64,000 bases of DNA from Alphaproteobacteria bacterium (GTDB taxonomy: Bacteria; Pseudomonadota; Alphaproteobacteria; Sphingomonadales; Kordiimonadaceae): the NCBI GenBank assembly GCA_006226495.1, contig SBGU01000032.1, positions 1 through 64,000 of the forward strand, given 5' to 3'. How positions within the stretch are numbered: position 1 is the stretch's first letter; every line of letters begins with the position of its first letter. The notes under the pieces are model-generated. The model saw only the letters and a program-made list of their open reading frames with translations. It searched no databases and was not told where the DNA came from. The position numbers and the translations under genes were made by a program. Below are positions 7,381 through 15,953 of this stretch, piece after piece.

Positions 7381-9513
7381 TCAGGCGGCGGTTTCGGCCC
7401 GGGCCGGCGCCGGACGGCGGCCTGCCCTGGGTTCGCATGCGGAAAGACGCACTGGTGCCTGCCTGGGAAGGGCCGCTGCAAGGTCCAACACGGCAGGCAC
7501 CAGCGCATCTACCCTCGCCTGATCGGCAAAGGTTCCGCCGGTGTTCATCGACACGCTGAGCGTGCCTTCTTCCTGGGTGCGCAGGATGCATACCCGCGCG
7601 ACCATATGACCGTGCGGGCTTTCGAGGCGCACCATGTCATCCTCCCGGACACCATGGGCCGCCGCATCTGCGGGACTGATATCAACTGTCGCAACAGGGG
7701 CCGTGCGCGCGGTGGCCGCGACGCCGAACACAGACGTGCTTTCCTGCACACGCCCGGTGTTGAGGACAAGGGGAAATTCCTCGTCCTCACACCGGGCCGG
7801 GCCGCTGGGGGTTGTTGCGATAAAGCGGGCACAAAGGTCCGCATGATAATAGGTGCCGTCGCCCAGAAGCCGCTTGCTGCCTTCCGAGCCGCGGTAACGC
7901 ACCGGCCACTGAAGCGGCCTCAGGGCGTCATAGTCGGCATTCGACAGGTCGGCGAGGCCGGAGATGTCGAACGCGCGCTCGCCGTCGTTGCGGTAGCCAC
8001 TGAGGGCGGCATGTTCGCGGAAAATCTGCGCGGCGCCATTGAAGCCGAAAGCGTCCGCGAAACCCATGGCGCGGGCAACACCGGCCAGTTGCCACCAGTC
8101 GGCCCTGGCTTCGCCGGGTGCGGGCAGGAAAGCACGCTGGCGGTTGATGCGGCGTTCGGCGGTGGTGACCGTGCCGTCCTTTTCGCCCCAGGCGAGCGAC
8201 GGCAACAGCACATCGGCGTGCGCGGCGGTGGCACTGCCCGCGTGGCAGCCGGAAACCGCGAGGAAATCACAGCGCTTGAGCGCGTCGGCAATCGTGCGGC
8301 CTTTTGGCATGTTGGCCACCGGGTCGGCGCCAATGACCCACAGCGCCCGGATGCGGCCATCGGCCACGGCGCGGAACAGGTCCCGGGCCTTGGGACCCCT
8401 GCCGCTGGCGATTGTGGGGGACTGCCAGAAATCCTGCAGCAGTTTTTCATCCGCGCTTTCACCCGCGCGCAGGTGGGCGACCAGCCCGCCTGTCAGGCCG
8501 GCGGCTTCGCGCCCGCCCATGGCATTCACCTGCGACGGCAAGGGCAGCGGACCCCGGCCCGGCAGGCCGATGCGGCCGGTGGCCAGATGGCAATTCAGGA
8601 TCGCGGAAATGCTGCCCTTGGCGCCCGGGGTGGCCTCAAGCCCGGTGCCATACAGGCTGACCGTGCGGTCGGTTTCCGCGAACCAGCGGTAGAAACGCTC
8701 CACATCCACGGGCGCGAGGCCACAGCCGCTGGCGACGGCATCGAGGCCCGGTGCGGCCCGGCGTGCGGCCAGAAGCGTGGCTTCAAAACCGCTCGTGTGG
8801 TTTTCAATGAAATCGGTATCCAGCGCGCCGGTTTCGGCCAGATGCACCAGAAGCCCCGCGAACAGCAGGCCCTCGCTGCCCGGGGTCAGCGCCAGATGCA
8901 GGTCGGCCCCCGTGGCCGGCGCGCCGATGGCGACAAAACGCCGGCCCGGCTGGGCGGCGCGCGCGGCGCGGATACGGTCATGCAGCACCGGTGCGTCAGT
9001 TTCGACATCCGCACCCACCAGGACCACAAGGCCGGCTTCTTCGATATCGTCAAAACAGCCGGGCACGATGTCTTCGCCAAACGCGGCGGCCTGCGCCTCG
9101 GCCGCAGCCGAAAGACAGGCCGCCGGGTTGGCGGTCAGGTTGGCCGAGCCGATGAAACCCTTCATCAGCTTGGCGGCAACATAAAAATCCTCGGTCAGGC
9201 AGGTGCCCGACATATAGATCGCCACCGCGCCCGGACCATAGTCCCGGACCGCACCGGCGAAATTACGGGCAACCAGGCCGAGTGCATGCCCCCATCCGAC
9301 CTGGTTGCCCGCCACCTCAGGGTACAGGAGACGCCCCTCCAGACCCAAGGTATCGCGGGGCGCCGCCCCCTTTGAACATAGGCGCCCCAGATTTGCCGGA
9401 TGCTCAGGGTCCCCCGACACCTTCGGCGCGTGTTCCGCGCCGCCTCCGGCGACAATACCGCACCCGACCGCGCACTGGGCGCAGCTCGTGCTGGTATGTT
9501 CGTAAAAATTCAT
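7381..9513 (-). CDS. nasA: NasA-like molybdopterin oxidoreductase, short form
   Basis: A 710-residue member of the assimilatory nitrate reductase branch of the Mo-bisMGD family. The N-terminal [4Fe-4S] ligands are C11, C14, C18 and C45 (CAQCAVGC, GRLCSKG); the probable Mo ligand is C132 in NPAACLS. Other NasA blocks are intact: SQVNAMGGREAAG, VIGADPVANMPK, WGEKDGTVTTAERRINRQR. It is shorter than the usual 850-900 residues and lacks the C-terminal BFD [2Fe-2S] domain. The usual GRVRDQWHTMTRTG is replaced by GRVQESTSVFGVAATA, and the W-C-H after the GSN/GAD block is absent (GADVETDAP). The start overlaps the nirD-like stop (ATGA). Nitrate as substrate is the default guess, but the altered cofactor-site motifs leave doubt. 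Confidence 0.8.
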   Translation of the reverse strand: MNFYEHTSTSCAQCAVGCGIVAGGGAEHAPKVSGDPEHPANLGRLCSKGAAPRDTLGLEGRLLYPEVAGNQVGWGHALGLVARNFAGAVRDYGPGAVAIYMSGTCLTEDFYVAAKLMKGFIGSANLTANPAACLSAAAEAQAAAFGEDIVPGCFDDIEEAGLVVLVGADVETDAPVLHDRIRAARAAQPGRRFVAIGAPATGADLHLALTPGSEGLLFAGLLVHLAETGALDTDFIENHTSGFEATLLAARRAAPGLDAVASGCGLAPVDVERFYRWFAETDRTVSLYGTGLEATPGAKGSISAILNCHLATGRIGLPGRGPLPLPSQVNAMGGREAAGLTGGLVAHLRAGESADEKLLQDFWQSPTIASGRGPKARDLFRAVADGRIRALWVIGADPVANMPKGRTIADALKRCDFLAVSGCHAGSATAAHADVLLPSLAWGEKDGTVTTAERRINRQRAFLPAPGEARADWWQLAGVARAMGFADAFGFNGAAQIFREHAALSGYRNDGERAFDISGLADLSNADYDALRPLQWPVRYRGSEGSKRLLGDGTYYHADLCARFIATTPSGPARCEDEEFPLVLNTGRVQESTSVFGVAATARTAPVATVDISPADAAAHGVREDDMVRLESPHGHMVARVCILRTQEEGTLSVSMNTGGTFADQARVDALVPAVLDLAAALPRQAPVRLSACEPRAGRRPAPARAETAA

Positions 9514-9803
9514 GAAGCCAGGACCTCGAAGCCCATGCCGGCCATATTGAGGAGGATAACCCCGTCCGACACATGCACATCGAAGAAGCGGCGCGTGTCC
9601 GCCATCTCCGTGGCCGGGCTCGGCTTGCGGTCGGCGGTCACCAGTTGGATGTCCCCCTGTCGCGCCTGGCTACTGTCCTCCACCGCATAGATCCTGTCGT
9701 CGGCGGTGCGATGCACGGCAATGTCGCCCATCGGGGTCGCCACCCGGCGCGAGCCGAGCACAGGAATATCACGCAGGTTAAAGACAACACGCCAGTCGCT
9801 CAT
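9510..9803 (-). CDS. nirD: NirD-like small subunit without Rieske ligands
   Basis: A 97-residue protein starting MSDWRVVFNLRDIPVLGSRR; GDIAVHRTADDRIYAVED is close to NirD, the Rieske-fold small subunit of NADH nitrite reductase. Where relatives have CPH...CPxH the protein reads EDSSQARQGDIQLVT, so no [2Fe-2S] cluster can bind. Some NirD proteins, such as that of E. coli, also lack ligands, so this alone does not mean decay. It is coupled by ATGA overlaps to genes on both sides. Confidence 0.78.
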   Translation of the reverse strand: MSDWRVVFNLRDIPVLGSRRVATPMGDIAVHRTADDRIYAVEDSSQARQGDIQLVTADRKPSPATEMADTRRFFDVHVSDGVILLNMAGMGFEVLAS

Positions 9804-10264
9804 GGGTACGTCTCCTTTTTTGCGGTGGAATTGTCGGATGCCGCGACATGCGGCGCCTTGAGGCTGTCGCCCGCCTGGCCCACGGGGGCGTGCGGGCCTG
9901 CGCGCAGGTGTTCGTCGGAGACATAGGTCCCTGGCCAGGCGCACAGGAGATAATAATTGAGGGCCGTGCGGCAGGTGGCACAGCCGCCGGGGCGCGACCA
10001 GCCAAGCGCGGCCTGAATGGCCACCACGGTCCTGAAACCGCGGTCGGCAATGGCCTTGCGCACGGCATCGTGGCCCAGGAGCGTGCAGCGGCACAGCGGC
10101 ATGTCGTCATCGGCGCCGGCATACATCTGGCCGGACTTCATATGGCAGGACTTCATCTGGCTGGCACCATACGCGGCGGCCATGGGCACAAAACGGTCGT
10201 CGGCCGACCGCGGCACTGCCGCACTCCCACCGGTGACAAAAACATCCTGCCTCATATACACCAC
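9800..10264 (-). CDS. BFD-type [2Fe-2S] protein, remnant or derivative of NirB middle region
   Basis: Residues 56-120 carry a BFD-like [2Fe-2S] pattern C58-x-C60 ... C95-x2-C98 and then TALNYYLLCAWPGTYVSDEHL, a stretch typical of NirB between its BFD domains and its sirohaem domain. The FAD/NADH domain that should precede it and the sirohaem catalytic domain that should follow are absent; the N-terminal 55 residues are unlike NirB and include a QMKSCHMKSGQM repeat. It overlaps nirD by ATGA. It may be a deletion relic of nirB, or a small ferredoxin serving the NasA-like enzyme, whose own BFD domain is missing. An ATG three codons in is an alternative start. Confidence 0.7.
   Translation of the reverse strand: MVYMRQDVFVTGGSAAVPRSADDRFVPMAAAYGASQMKSCHMKSGQMYAGADDDMPLCRCTLLGHDAVRKAIADRGFRTVVAIQAALGWSRPGGCATCRTALNYYLLCAWPGTYVSDEHLRAGPHAPVGQAGDSLKAPHVAASDNSTAKKETYP
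10124..10164. repeat. 15-bp in-frame tandem repeat in the BFD gene
   Basis: Units at 10124-10138, 10139-10153 and a partial third from 10154 (CATCTGGCCGGACTT, CATATGGCAGGACTT, CATCTGGCTGG). Fifteen bases equal five codons, so copy-number change keeps the frame and lengthens the QMKSC/HMKSG stretch. Confidence 0.6.
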
Positions 10265-10464
10265 ATCCTACTGACGAGACCGCCCCAGCCGGCGGCACAT
10301 TGACCCTTCTATCAGCAAACCGCGTGCCAGACCCGAATATGGGCCGATCACAAAAAATTCAGGAGATTCCAGAAGCACTTGGCGGCCATTGACCCAAAAT
10401 GATGCATGTTCTTGCTGCCCTGTTGACAACGATTGCATGTATATTTTTTAATCAGTGACTAAAG

Positions 10465-10470
10465 TATAAT
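10465..10470 (+). promoter_or_regulatory. Possible -10 element for the macroglobulin gene
   Basis: A perfect TATAAT in the AT-rich part of the intergenic region, about 195 bases before the macroglobulin ATG. No good -35 is found 17 bases upstream, so support is weak. Confidence 0.3.
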
Positions 10471-10625
10471 CACATGCATTAAGCCCGGTCGGCCCGATGC
10501 GACTCCGGCAGGCCGCGACTGTCGGTTGCAGCGGCTTCCGGTGCCCTGAAAAAATATGCAAACGCCCGCCCAGAGCCGCATTGCTGCCCCCGTTTGACCA
10601 TGTTTGGCGCCAAGTGTAGCGTTTC

Positions 10626-10657
10626 ATCATTGCAACTTCCGATCATTGCATCTTCCG
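10626..10657. repeat. 16-bp tandem duplication before the macroglobulin gene
   Basis: ATCATTGCAACTTCCG (10626-10641) is followed directly by ATCATTGCATCTTCCG (10642-10657), one mismatch. It ends just before the GGGGGAT ribosome site of the macroglobulin gene, so it sits in the leader and could affect translation or bind a regulator. Confidence 0.75.
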
Positions 10658-10666
10658 GGGGATATC

Positions 10667-13600
10667 ATGCCTAAAGCCGTTGCCGCCTTGTTTCTGCTCG
10701 TCGTCGCCTGGGCAGGTGCCGCTGTCGCCCAGGACACGGACACCGAACTGCCCATCGCAAGGGACTTTACCCTGGAGGACAGATCGGCGGCGGCAGGGCG
10801 GATGCTGGAAAATGCCAAACGGCTGGAGGCCGAACTTGCGGCCATGAAGGACATGCTGGGCGCCGACACCGGCACCAAGGATATCCTGAAGGAACGGCCG
10901 AGCCTGGAAAGCATCCGCAATTTCCGCGAACGGTATGCCACCGAGCTTCGCCTTGCGCGCACCGGCGACACACCGGAAGGCTGGCACGCCGCGGCGCAGG
11001 ACTTCCGCAACCTGAACCGGTTCGACGACGCCCTGACCGCCGGCTGGAAGACGCATGAAATGTCCGACAAGGCCAGCGTGAAGACAGACGCGCTGTCGAT
11101 CATGTCCGCCGCCGCGCTGGCGGGGGGCGATCTTGAACAGGCCTATGGCCTGTTGCAACTGGCCATCAAGCAGGACCCCAACAATCGCAAGGACCTGCGC
11201 ACCCGCAGCGCACAGGTGCGGGACCGGCTTGTGCTTCGGGTGATCGGCACACAGGCGGATACCGAAGCTGCCCTGCCCGGCGCCTGCCTCGAGTTTTCGG
11301 AAGCCCTGAAACAGAAGATGCCGCTTGAACTTGGGGACTATATCCGCATCGAGGGTGCGAGCGACTATACCGTGCGCGCCGAAGGCACCCGCCTGTGTGT
11401 AAGCGGCCTCAAATACGGCACCAGCTATGAGGTGACGGTGCTTGCCGGCCTGCCGGGCGAGCTGGGCGGCAAGCTTTATACCGATACCCGCCGCACGGTC
11501 ACGATCCCCGACCGCACGCCGCGCATTACGCTCGGCAACGGCACCTATGTGCTGCCGCGTGTTGGCGACGATGTTGTGCCCCTGACCACGGTGAATATGG
11601 ATGACGTGATGCTGGCCCTGTACCGCGTGCCGGACCGCGGCCTGGTCCCCTTCCTGTCGACCGGCAGCATGGGCGAAAACCTGAACCGCTACCGCCAGAA
11701 TGAATTGCAGAACGATATCGGCACCCTCGAATGGCAGGGCGCGGTAACGGTGAACAACCGCCGCAACGAAGAGGTGGTGACCCTCTTGCCCCTGAAGGAC
11801 ATGGTGAAATCGCGCGCGCCCGGGCTTTATGCCCTGGTGGCCGAACCGCCGCGCAAGGACGACGAGGAACGGGGCCGCGAATACTGGCGCGCCCAGCAGA
11901 CCCAGTGGCTGGTGGTATCCGACCTGGGCCTGATGAGCATGAAGGCCGGCGACGGCCTGCATGTGTTCGTGCATTCGCTCGAGACCACCAAAGCCGTCCG
12001 CAAGGTGAAACTGAAGCTGGTGGCCCGCAATAACGAGATACTGGGCGAGGTCGAAACCGGTCGCGACGGCCGGGGTGACTTCGCCGCCGCACTTTTGAAG
12101 GGTGACGGCGGCAACCGCCCCGTGGCCCTGACCGCCGAAACCGAGGACGGCGATTATGCCTTCCTCAGGCTGGACGGCCCGGCCCTTGACCTCAGCGACC
12201 GCGGCACCGGTGGCCGGCAGGCCGCGGGCGACCTGGATGCCTTTGTCTATACCGAACGCGGCATCTACCGCCCGGGCGAGACCGTGCATATTGCCACGCT
12301 CTTGCGGAACACAAACGCCATGGCGGCACCCGACCTGCCGCTGACATTCGTGGTGCGCCGCCCGGACGGGGTCGAAAACCTGAAAAGCACCATCAAGGGC
12401 GACGCGCTGGGCGGGTACGGCCTTGACCTTCCGCTGTCGGTCGCGGCGCGCACCGGCATGTGGAACATCCAGGTCTTTGCCGCCGAAGAAAACCGCTTCG
12501 TTGGTTCGGCCCAGTTCCAGGTGGAGGATTTTGTGCCCGAACGGGTGGCCGCCAGCCTGAAGGTGGAAGGCGACACCTTGCGCGAAGGCCAGACCGCCGA
12601 CGCCCAGATCGGCGCCGATTTCCTGTATGGCGCCCCCGGCGCCGGGCTTGAAGGCGATATATCGGTTACCCTTGCGGTCGACCCCAGCCCGTTCAAGGAC
12701 TTTGCGGATTACAGCTTCGGGCTGGTGCAGGAAGATTTCCAGGCCACCCACCTGAACACGGAAAGTTTCACCACCGACGCCGGGGGCAAGGCCCGTGTCG
12801 GCCTTCTGATCGAAAAACTGCCGGAAACCACCAAACGCCTGCGCGCCCTGTTGCAGGCCGAAGTGCGCGATATCAGCGGGCGGCCGGTAACGGTCGCGCT
12901 GGCCAAACCCATTGTGAACCATGCGCTGGAACTGGGCATCAAGGCCGGCGACGACGGCCATTTCGACGATGGCGAGGCCGCCAGCCTTGATATCGTATCC
13001 CTGACACCCGAAGGCGCGCCGCTGCCGAACCAGCCGGTGACCGTGACCTTGGTCAAGGAACATTACAGCCATTACTGGTTCCTGCGCGGCGACACCTGGC
13101 AGTACCGCGACACCAGCTTTGACGAAACGGTCGCAAGCGAAGACCTGATGACCGACGCCACGGGCCACCTGGGCTTCAGCCGCAAGCTGGACTGGGGCCG
13201 CTACCGGCTCGAGGTCACGGACAAGGATGGCGCCACGGCGTCGAGCCGGCGTTTTTATGTCGGCTGGTGGTCGACCGGCTCGTCGCCCGACCTGCCGGAC
13301 GCGCTGGAGATGACCGTCGAACAGACCGCGCTGAAGGCCGGCGACACCGTGCGCGGCTTCGTGAAGGCGCCCTTCGCCGGCAAACTGATGCTGGCGGTGG
13401 TGAACAACAACAGCCTGGTGGACACCAAGACCGTCGACCTTGCCAAGGACGGCAGCCGTTTCGAGATGAAGGTTGGCAAAAACTGGGGGCCGGGTGGGTA
13501 TATCCTGGCAACCGCGCTCAGGCCCGATGCCGGCGCCGTATCGCGCCTGCCGGTGCGGGCCACCGGCCTGACCTGGTATTCGGTCGACCGCGCGGCGCAC

Positions 13601-15949
13601 GACCGCACCCTGTTGATGGCGGTGCCCGACGTGGCCCGCCCGCTGACCAGCATCACCGTGCCGGTGACCGTGAAGGACGGCAAGGCCGGTGAAGCCATGA
13701 AACTGATGATCGCGGCGGTGGATGAAGGTGTGCTGCGCATCACCCGGTACCAAAGCCCGAACCCCGGCGAGCATTATTTCGGCCAGCGCGCTTTTGCCGC
13801 CGACCTGTATGACATCTATGGCCGGCTGATCCGGTCGCAGGAAGGCGAACGCGGCACCATCCGCACCGGCGGCGACGCCCGGCTTGCCATGGAAGAAATG
13901 ATGGTGTCCGGCATGCGCAAGGCGGGTGACAATGCGGTCAGTCCGGTCCTGAAGACCGTGCGCACCGTGGCGCTGTTTGAGCGCGATGTCACCCTGTCGG
14001 CGGACGGCACGGCGTCGGTCACGCTCGACCTGCCCGATTTTGCCGGCAGCCTGCGCCTGATGGCGGTGGCCTACGGCAAGGAAACCGTGGCACAGGGCAA
14101 CACCAACCTGATTGTGCGCAACCCGGTGGTGACCGAACTGTTGCTGCCCCGCTTCCTGGCGCCGGGCGACAAGGCCAAGGCGCTCCTGAGCGTGCAGAAC
14201 CTGTCGGGTGCGGCGACCAAAGTTGCCATCGGCCTCAAAACCCGGTCCGGGCATGTGGGGCTGGATACCACCAGCTTCGACCTGGACCTGAAGGACGGTG
14301 AACGCCGCGACCTGCCGGTGATGCTGAGCGCAGACGCGGTCGGCGACGACGGCTTCGACCTGAGTGTGCAGTATGGCGACGAAGCGCCCCTGACACGCGG
14401 CTGGGACATCAGCGTGCGCGCGGCCTGGCCCTATGATACCGACCGCAATGTCATGGCGCTGGGTGTGGGCGAAAGCTTTACCGTGAAGCCCAACAACACG
14501 GCCTATATCCCCGGCACGGTCAGCCGGCACCTGATGGTGACAACCCGGCCGGAACTGGATGCGGCGCGCCTGATGTCGGACCTTTATGCCTATGGCTACT
14601 GGTGTTCGGAACAGACGGTGTCGCGGGTGTTCCCGGCGCTTTTCTACAAGGGCCTGAGCCAGTATTACGACCTGCCGAAAACCGCCGATGACGCACAAAA
14701 CCTGATCGAACGCTCGCTTGTCATCCTGACCGACAGGCAGCGTGCGGATGGCGGCTTCGGCATCTGGAACAGTTACGGCAGCCAGAGCAACTGGCTGAAC
14801 GCCTATGTGACCGACTTCCTGTTGCGGGCCCGCGAGGCCGGGCATTATGTGTCCGACAATATGATCGAACTGGCGGTCGGCCGGCTGAAACAGCAGGTAA
14901 CCCGCCGCAGCCAGGGCATGGAGGACAGGCCCGGCACAGCCTATTCGCTTTATGTGCTGGCCCGCATCGGCGAGGTTTCAGCCAGCGAGGTCCGCTATTT
15001 CGCGGAACGCACCGGACGGCATATCCCGTCGGCGCTGGCGCGCGGCCAGGTGGCGGCGGCCCTGATGCTGGTGGGCGAAAAGGACATGGGCGAAAAAATG
15101 TTCAGGGATGCCCTGAACACCAGCCGCGGCAAATATGCCGACCTGTATGATTATGGCAGCGTGCTCAGGGACCGCGCAGCGCTGGCGCGGCTGATGAACG
15201 AGGTTGCCCCAGACAGCGCCGCCATGGCCGACATTGCCGAATCCGTTGAAAAGGAACTGGGCGAAAGCCGCTATCTTTCGACCCAGGAAATGAGCTGGAT
15301 CGCCCAGTTGGCGGCAAGCTATGCCCCCGAAGGCACCGGCGGTGTGGGCCTGTTGGTGAACGGCGAAGAAACCGGCCTCAAGCGCGGCACCTGGTCCATT
15401 TTCGATGAAACCGGCACCAGGCTGGGCGCCACGCGGCTGACCAACAGCGGCAGCGTGCCGGCGCGGGTGATCGAAGCCGTGCGCGGCGTGAAAGCCACGC
15501 CGCCCGAAGCTTCGAGCAATGGTATCAGCATCGAACGGCAGTATTTCACGCTTGACGGCACACCGGTGGACCCCAAAACCGTCAAACGCAACACACGCCT
15601 TGCCGTGGTGCTGACCGGCACCGTGTCGGCGGGCGGGGCCCGCAACCTCCTGGTCGTGGACCTGCTGCCGGCGGGCTTCGAGATTGAAACCACCGACACG
15701 GTCCGCCTGCCCTTTGTCAATTACCGCGCCTATGCCGACTATACCGACGCGCGGGACGACCGGTTCGTGGCGGCGGTTGATGTTGGCGGCCAATGGTTCC
15801 AGAACCAGGAACGCAAGTTCACGGTGTCCTATATCGTGCGCGCGGTCACGGTGGGCAGCTATGTCTTGCCGGGGCCGTTTGCCGAAGAAATGTACCAGCC
15901 CGCGATCCGGGCCCAGGGCGAAACCGGCACCATGACAGTGGAGCCATAA
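10667..15949 (+). CDS. Bacterial alpha-2-macroglobulin with thioester motif
   Basis: A 1760-residue exported protein. The signal peptide MPKAVAALFLLVVAWAGAAVA ends in AVA-Q with no lipobox Cys, so unlike E. coli YfhM it is probably free in the periplasm. A GIYRPGETVHIA macroglobulin-domain motif lies near residue 530 and the thioester motif CSEQ at 1313-1316 inside YGYWCSEQTVSR, followed by a helical toroid (GGFGIWNSYGSQSNW). The family traps attacking proteases at the envelope by covalent capture. The start at 10667 was chosen because the ATG has a GGGGGAT ribosome site and begins the signal peptide. pbpC follows after 4 bases, the pairing known from many proteobacteria: the macroglobulin defends while PBP1C repairs the wall. 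Confidence 0.95.
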   Translation: MPKAVAALFLLVVAWAGAAVAQDTDTELPIARDFTLEDRSAAAGRMLENAKRLEAELAAMKDMLGADTGTKDILKERPSLESIRNFRERYATELRLARTGDTPEGWHAAAQDFRNLNRFDDALTAGWKTHEMSDKASVKTDALSIMSAAALAGGDLEQAYGLLQLAIKQDPNNRKDLRTRSAQVRDRLVLRVIGTQADTEAALPGACLEFSEALKQKMPLELGDYIRIEGASDYTVRAEGTRLCVSGLKYGTSYEVTVLAGLPGELGGKLYTDTRRTVTIPDRTPRITLGNGTYVLPRVGDDVVPLTTVNMDDVMLALYRVPDRGLVPFLSTGSMGENLNRYRQNELQNDIGTLEWQGAVTVNNRRNEEVVTLLPLKDMVKSRAPGLYALVAEPPRKDDEERGREYWRAQQTQWLVVSDLGLMSMKAGDGLHVFVHSLETTKAVRKVKLKLVARNNEILGEVETGRDGRGDFAAALLKGDGGNRPVALTAETEDGDYAFLRLDGPALDLSDRGTGGRQAAGDLDAFVYTERGIYRPGETVHIATLLRNTNAMAAPDLPLTFVVRRPDGVENLKSTIKGDALGGYGLDLPLSVAARTGMWNIQVFAAEENRFVGSAQFQVEDFVPERVAASLKVEGDTLREGQTADAQIGADFLYGAPGAGLEGDISVTLAVDPSPFKDFADYSFGLVQEDFQATHLNTESFTTDAGGKARVGLLIEKLPETTKRLRALLQAEVRDISGRPVTVALAKPIVNHALELGIKAGDDGHFDDGEAASLDIVSLTPEGAPLPNQPVTVTLVKEHYSHYWFLRGDTWQYRDTSFDETVASEDLMTDATGHLGFSRKLDWGRYRLEVTDKDGATASSRRFYVGWWSTGSSPDLPDALEMTVEQTALKAGDTVRGFVKAPFAGKLMLAVVNNNSLVDTKTVDLAKDGSRFEMKVGKNWGPGGYILATALRPDAGAVSRLPVRATGLTWYSVDRAAHDRTLLMAVPDVARPLTSITVPVTVKDGKAGEAMKLMIAAVDEGVLRITRYQSPNPGEHYFGQRAFAADLYDIYGRLIRSQEGERGTIRTGGDARLAMEEMMVSGMRKAGDNAVSPVLKTVRTVALFERDVTLSADGTASVTLDLPDFAGSLRLMAVAYGKETVAQGNTNLIVRNPVVTELLLPRFLAPGDKAKALLSVQNLSGAATKVAIGLKTRSGHVGLDTTSFDLDLKDGERRDLPVMLSADAVGDDGFDLSVQYGDEAPLTRGWDISVRAAWPYDTDRNVMALGVGESFTVKPNNTAYIPGTVSRHLMVTTRPELDAARLMSDLYAYGYWCSEQTVSRVFPALFYKGLSQYYDLPKTADDAQNLIERSLVILTDRQRADGGFGIWNSYGSQSNWLNAYVTDFLLRAREAGHYVSDNMIELAVGRLKQQVTRRSQGMEDRPGTAYSLYVLARIGEVSASEVRYFAERTGRHIPSALARGQVAAALMLVGEKDMGEKMFRDALNTSRGKYADLYDYGSVLRDRAALARLMNEVAPDSAAMADIAESVEKELGESRYLSTQEMSWIAQLAASYAPEGTGGVGLLVNGEETGLKRGTWSIFDETGTRLGATRLTNSGSVPARVIEAVRGVKATPPEASSNGISIERQYFTLDGTPVDPKTVKRNTRLAVVLTGTVSAGGARNLLVVDLLPAGFEIETTDTVRLPFVNYRAYADYTDARDDRFVAAVDVGGQWFQNQERKFTVSYIVRAVTVGSYVLPGPFAEEMYQPAIRAQGETGTMTVEP

Positions 15950-15953
15950 GACC

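Larger units (their letters stand above)
10265..10666. other. Intergenic region between nitrate-like cluster and macroglobulin gene
   Basis: About 400 bases without a supported gene; the short frame on the minus strand here has no ribosome site or family resemblance. It should hold divergent promoters. The AT-rich part 10420-10475 contains TTGACA at 10423-10428 and a perfect TATAAT at 10465-10470, though they do not pair with 17-base spacing. A 16-base tandem repeat lies at 10626-10657. Confidence 0.6.

Noticed and set aside
10423-10470. TTGACA and TATAAT as one sigma-70 promoter
   Set aside because: The spacing is 36 bases, far from 17; only the TATAAT is listed, at low confidence.
10643-14845. 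A 1400-residue open frame on the minus strand opposite the macroglobulin gene
   Set aside because: It is a shadow of GC-rich codon use in the real gene; the composition is His/Gly/Ala-rich with no family, and no ribosome site.
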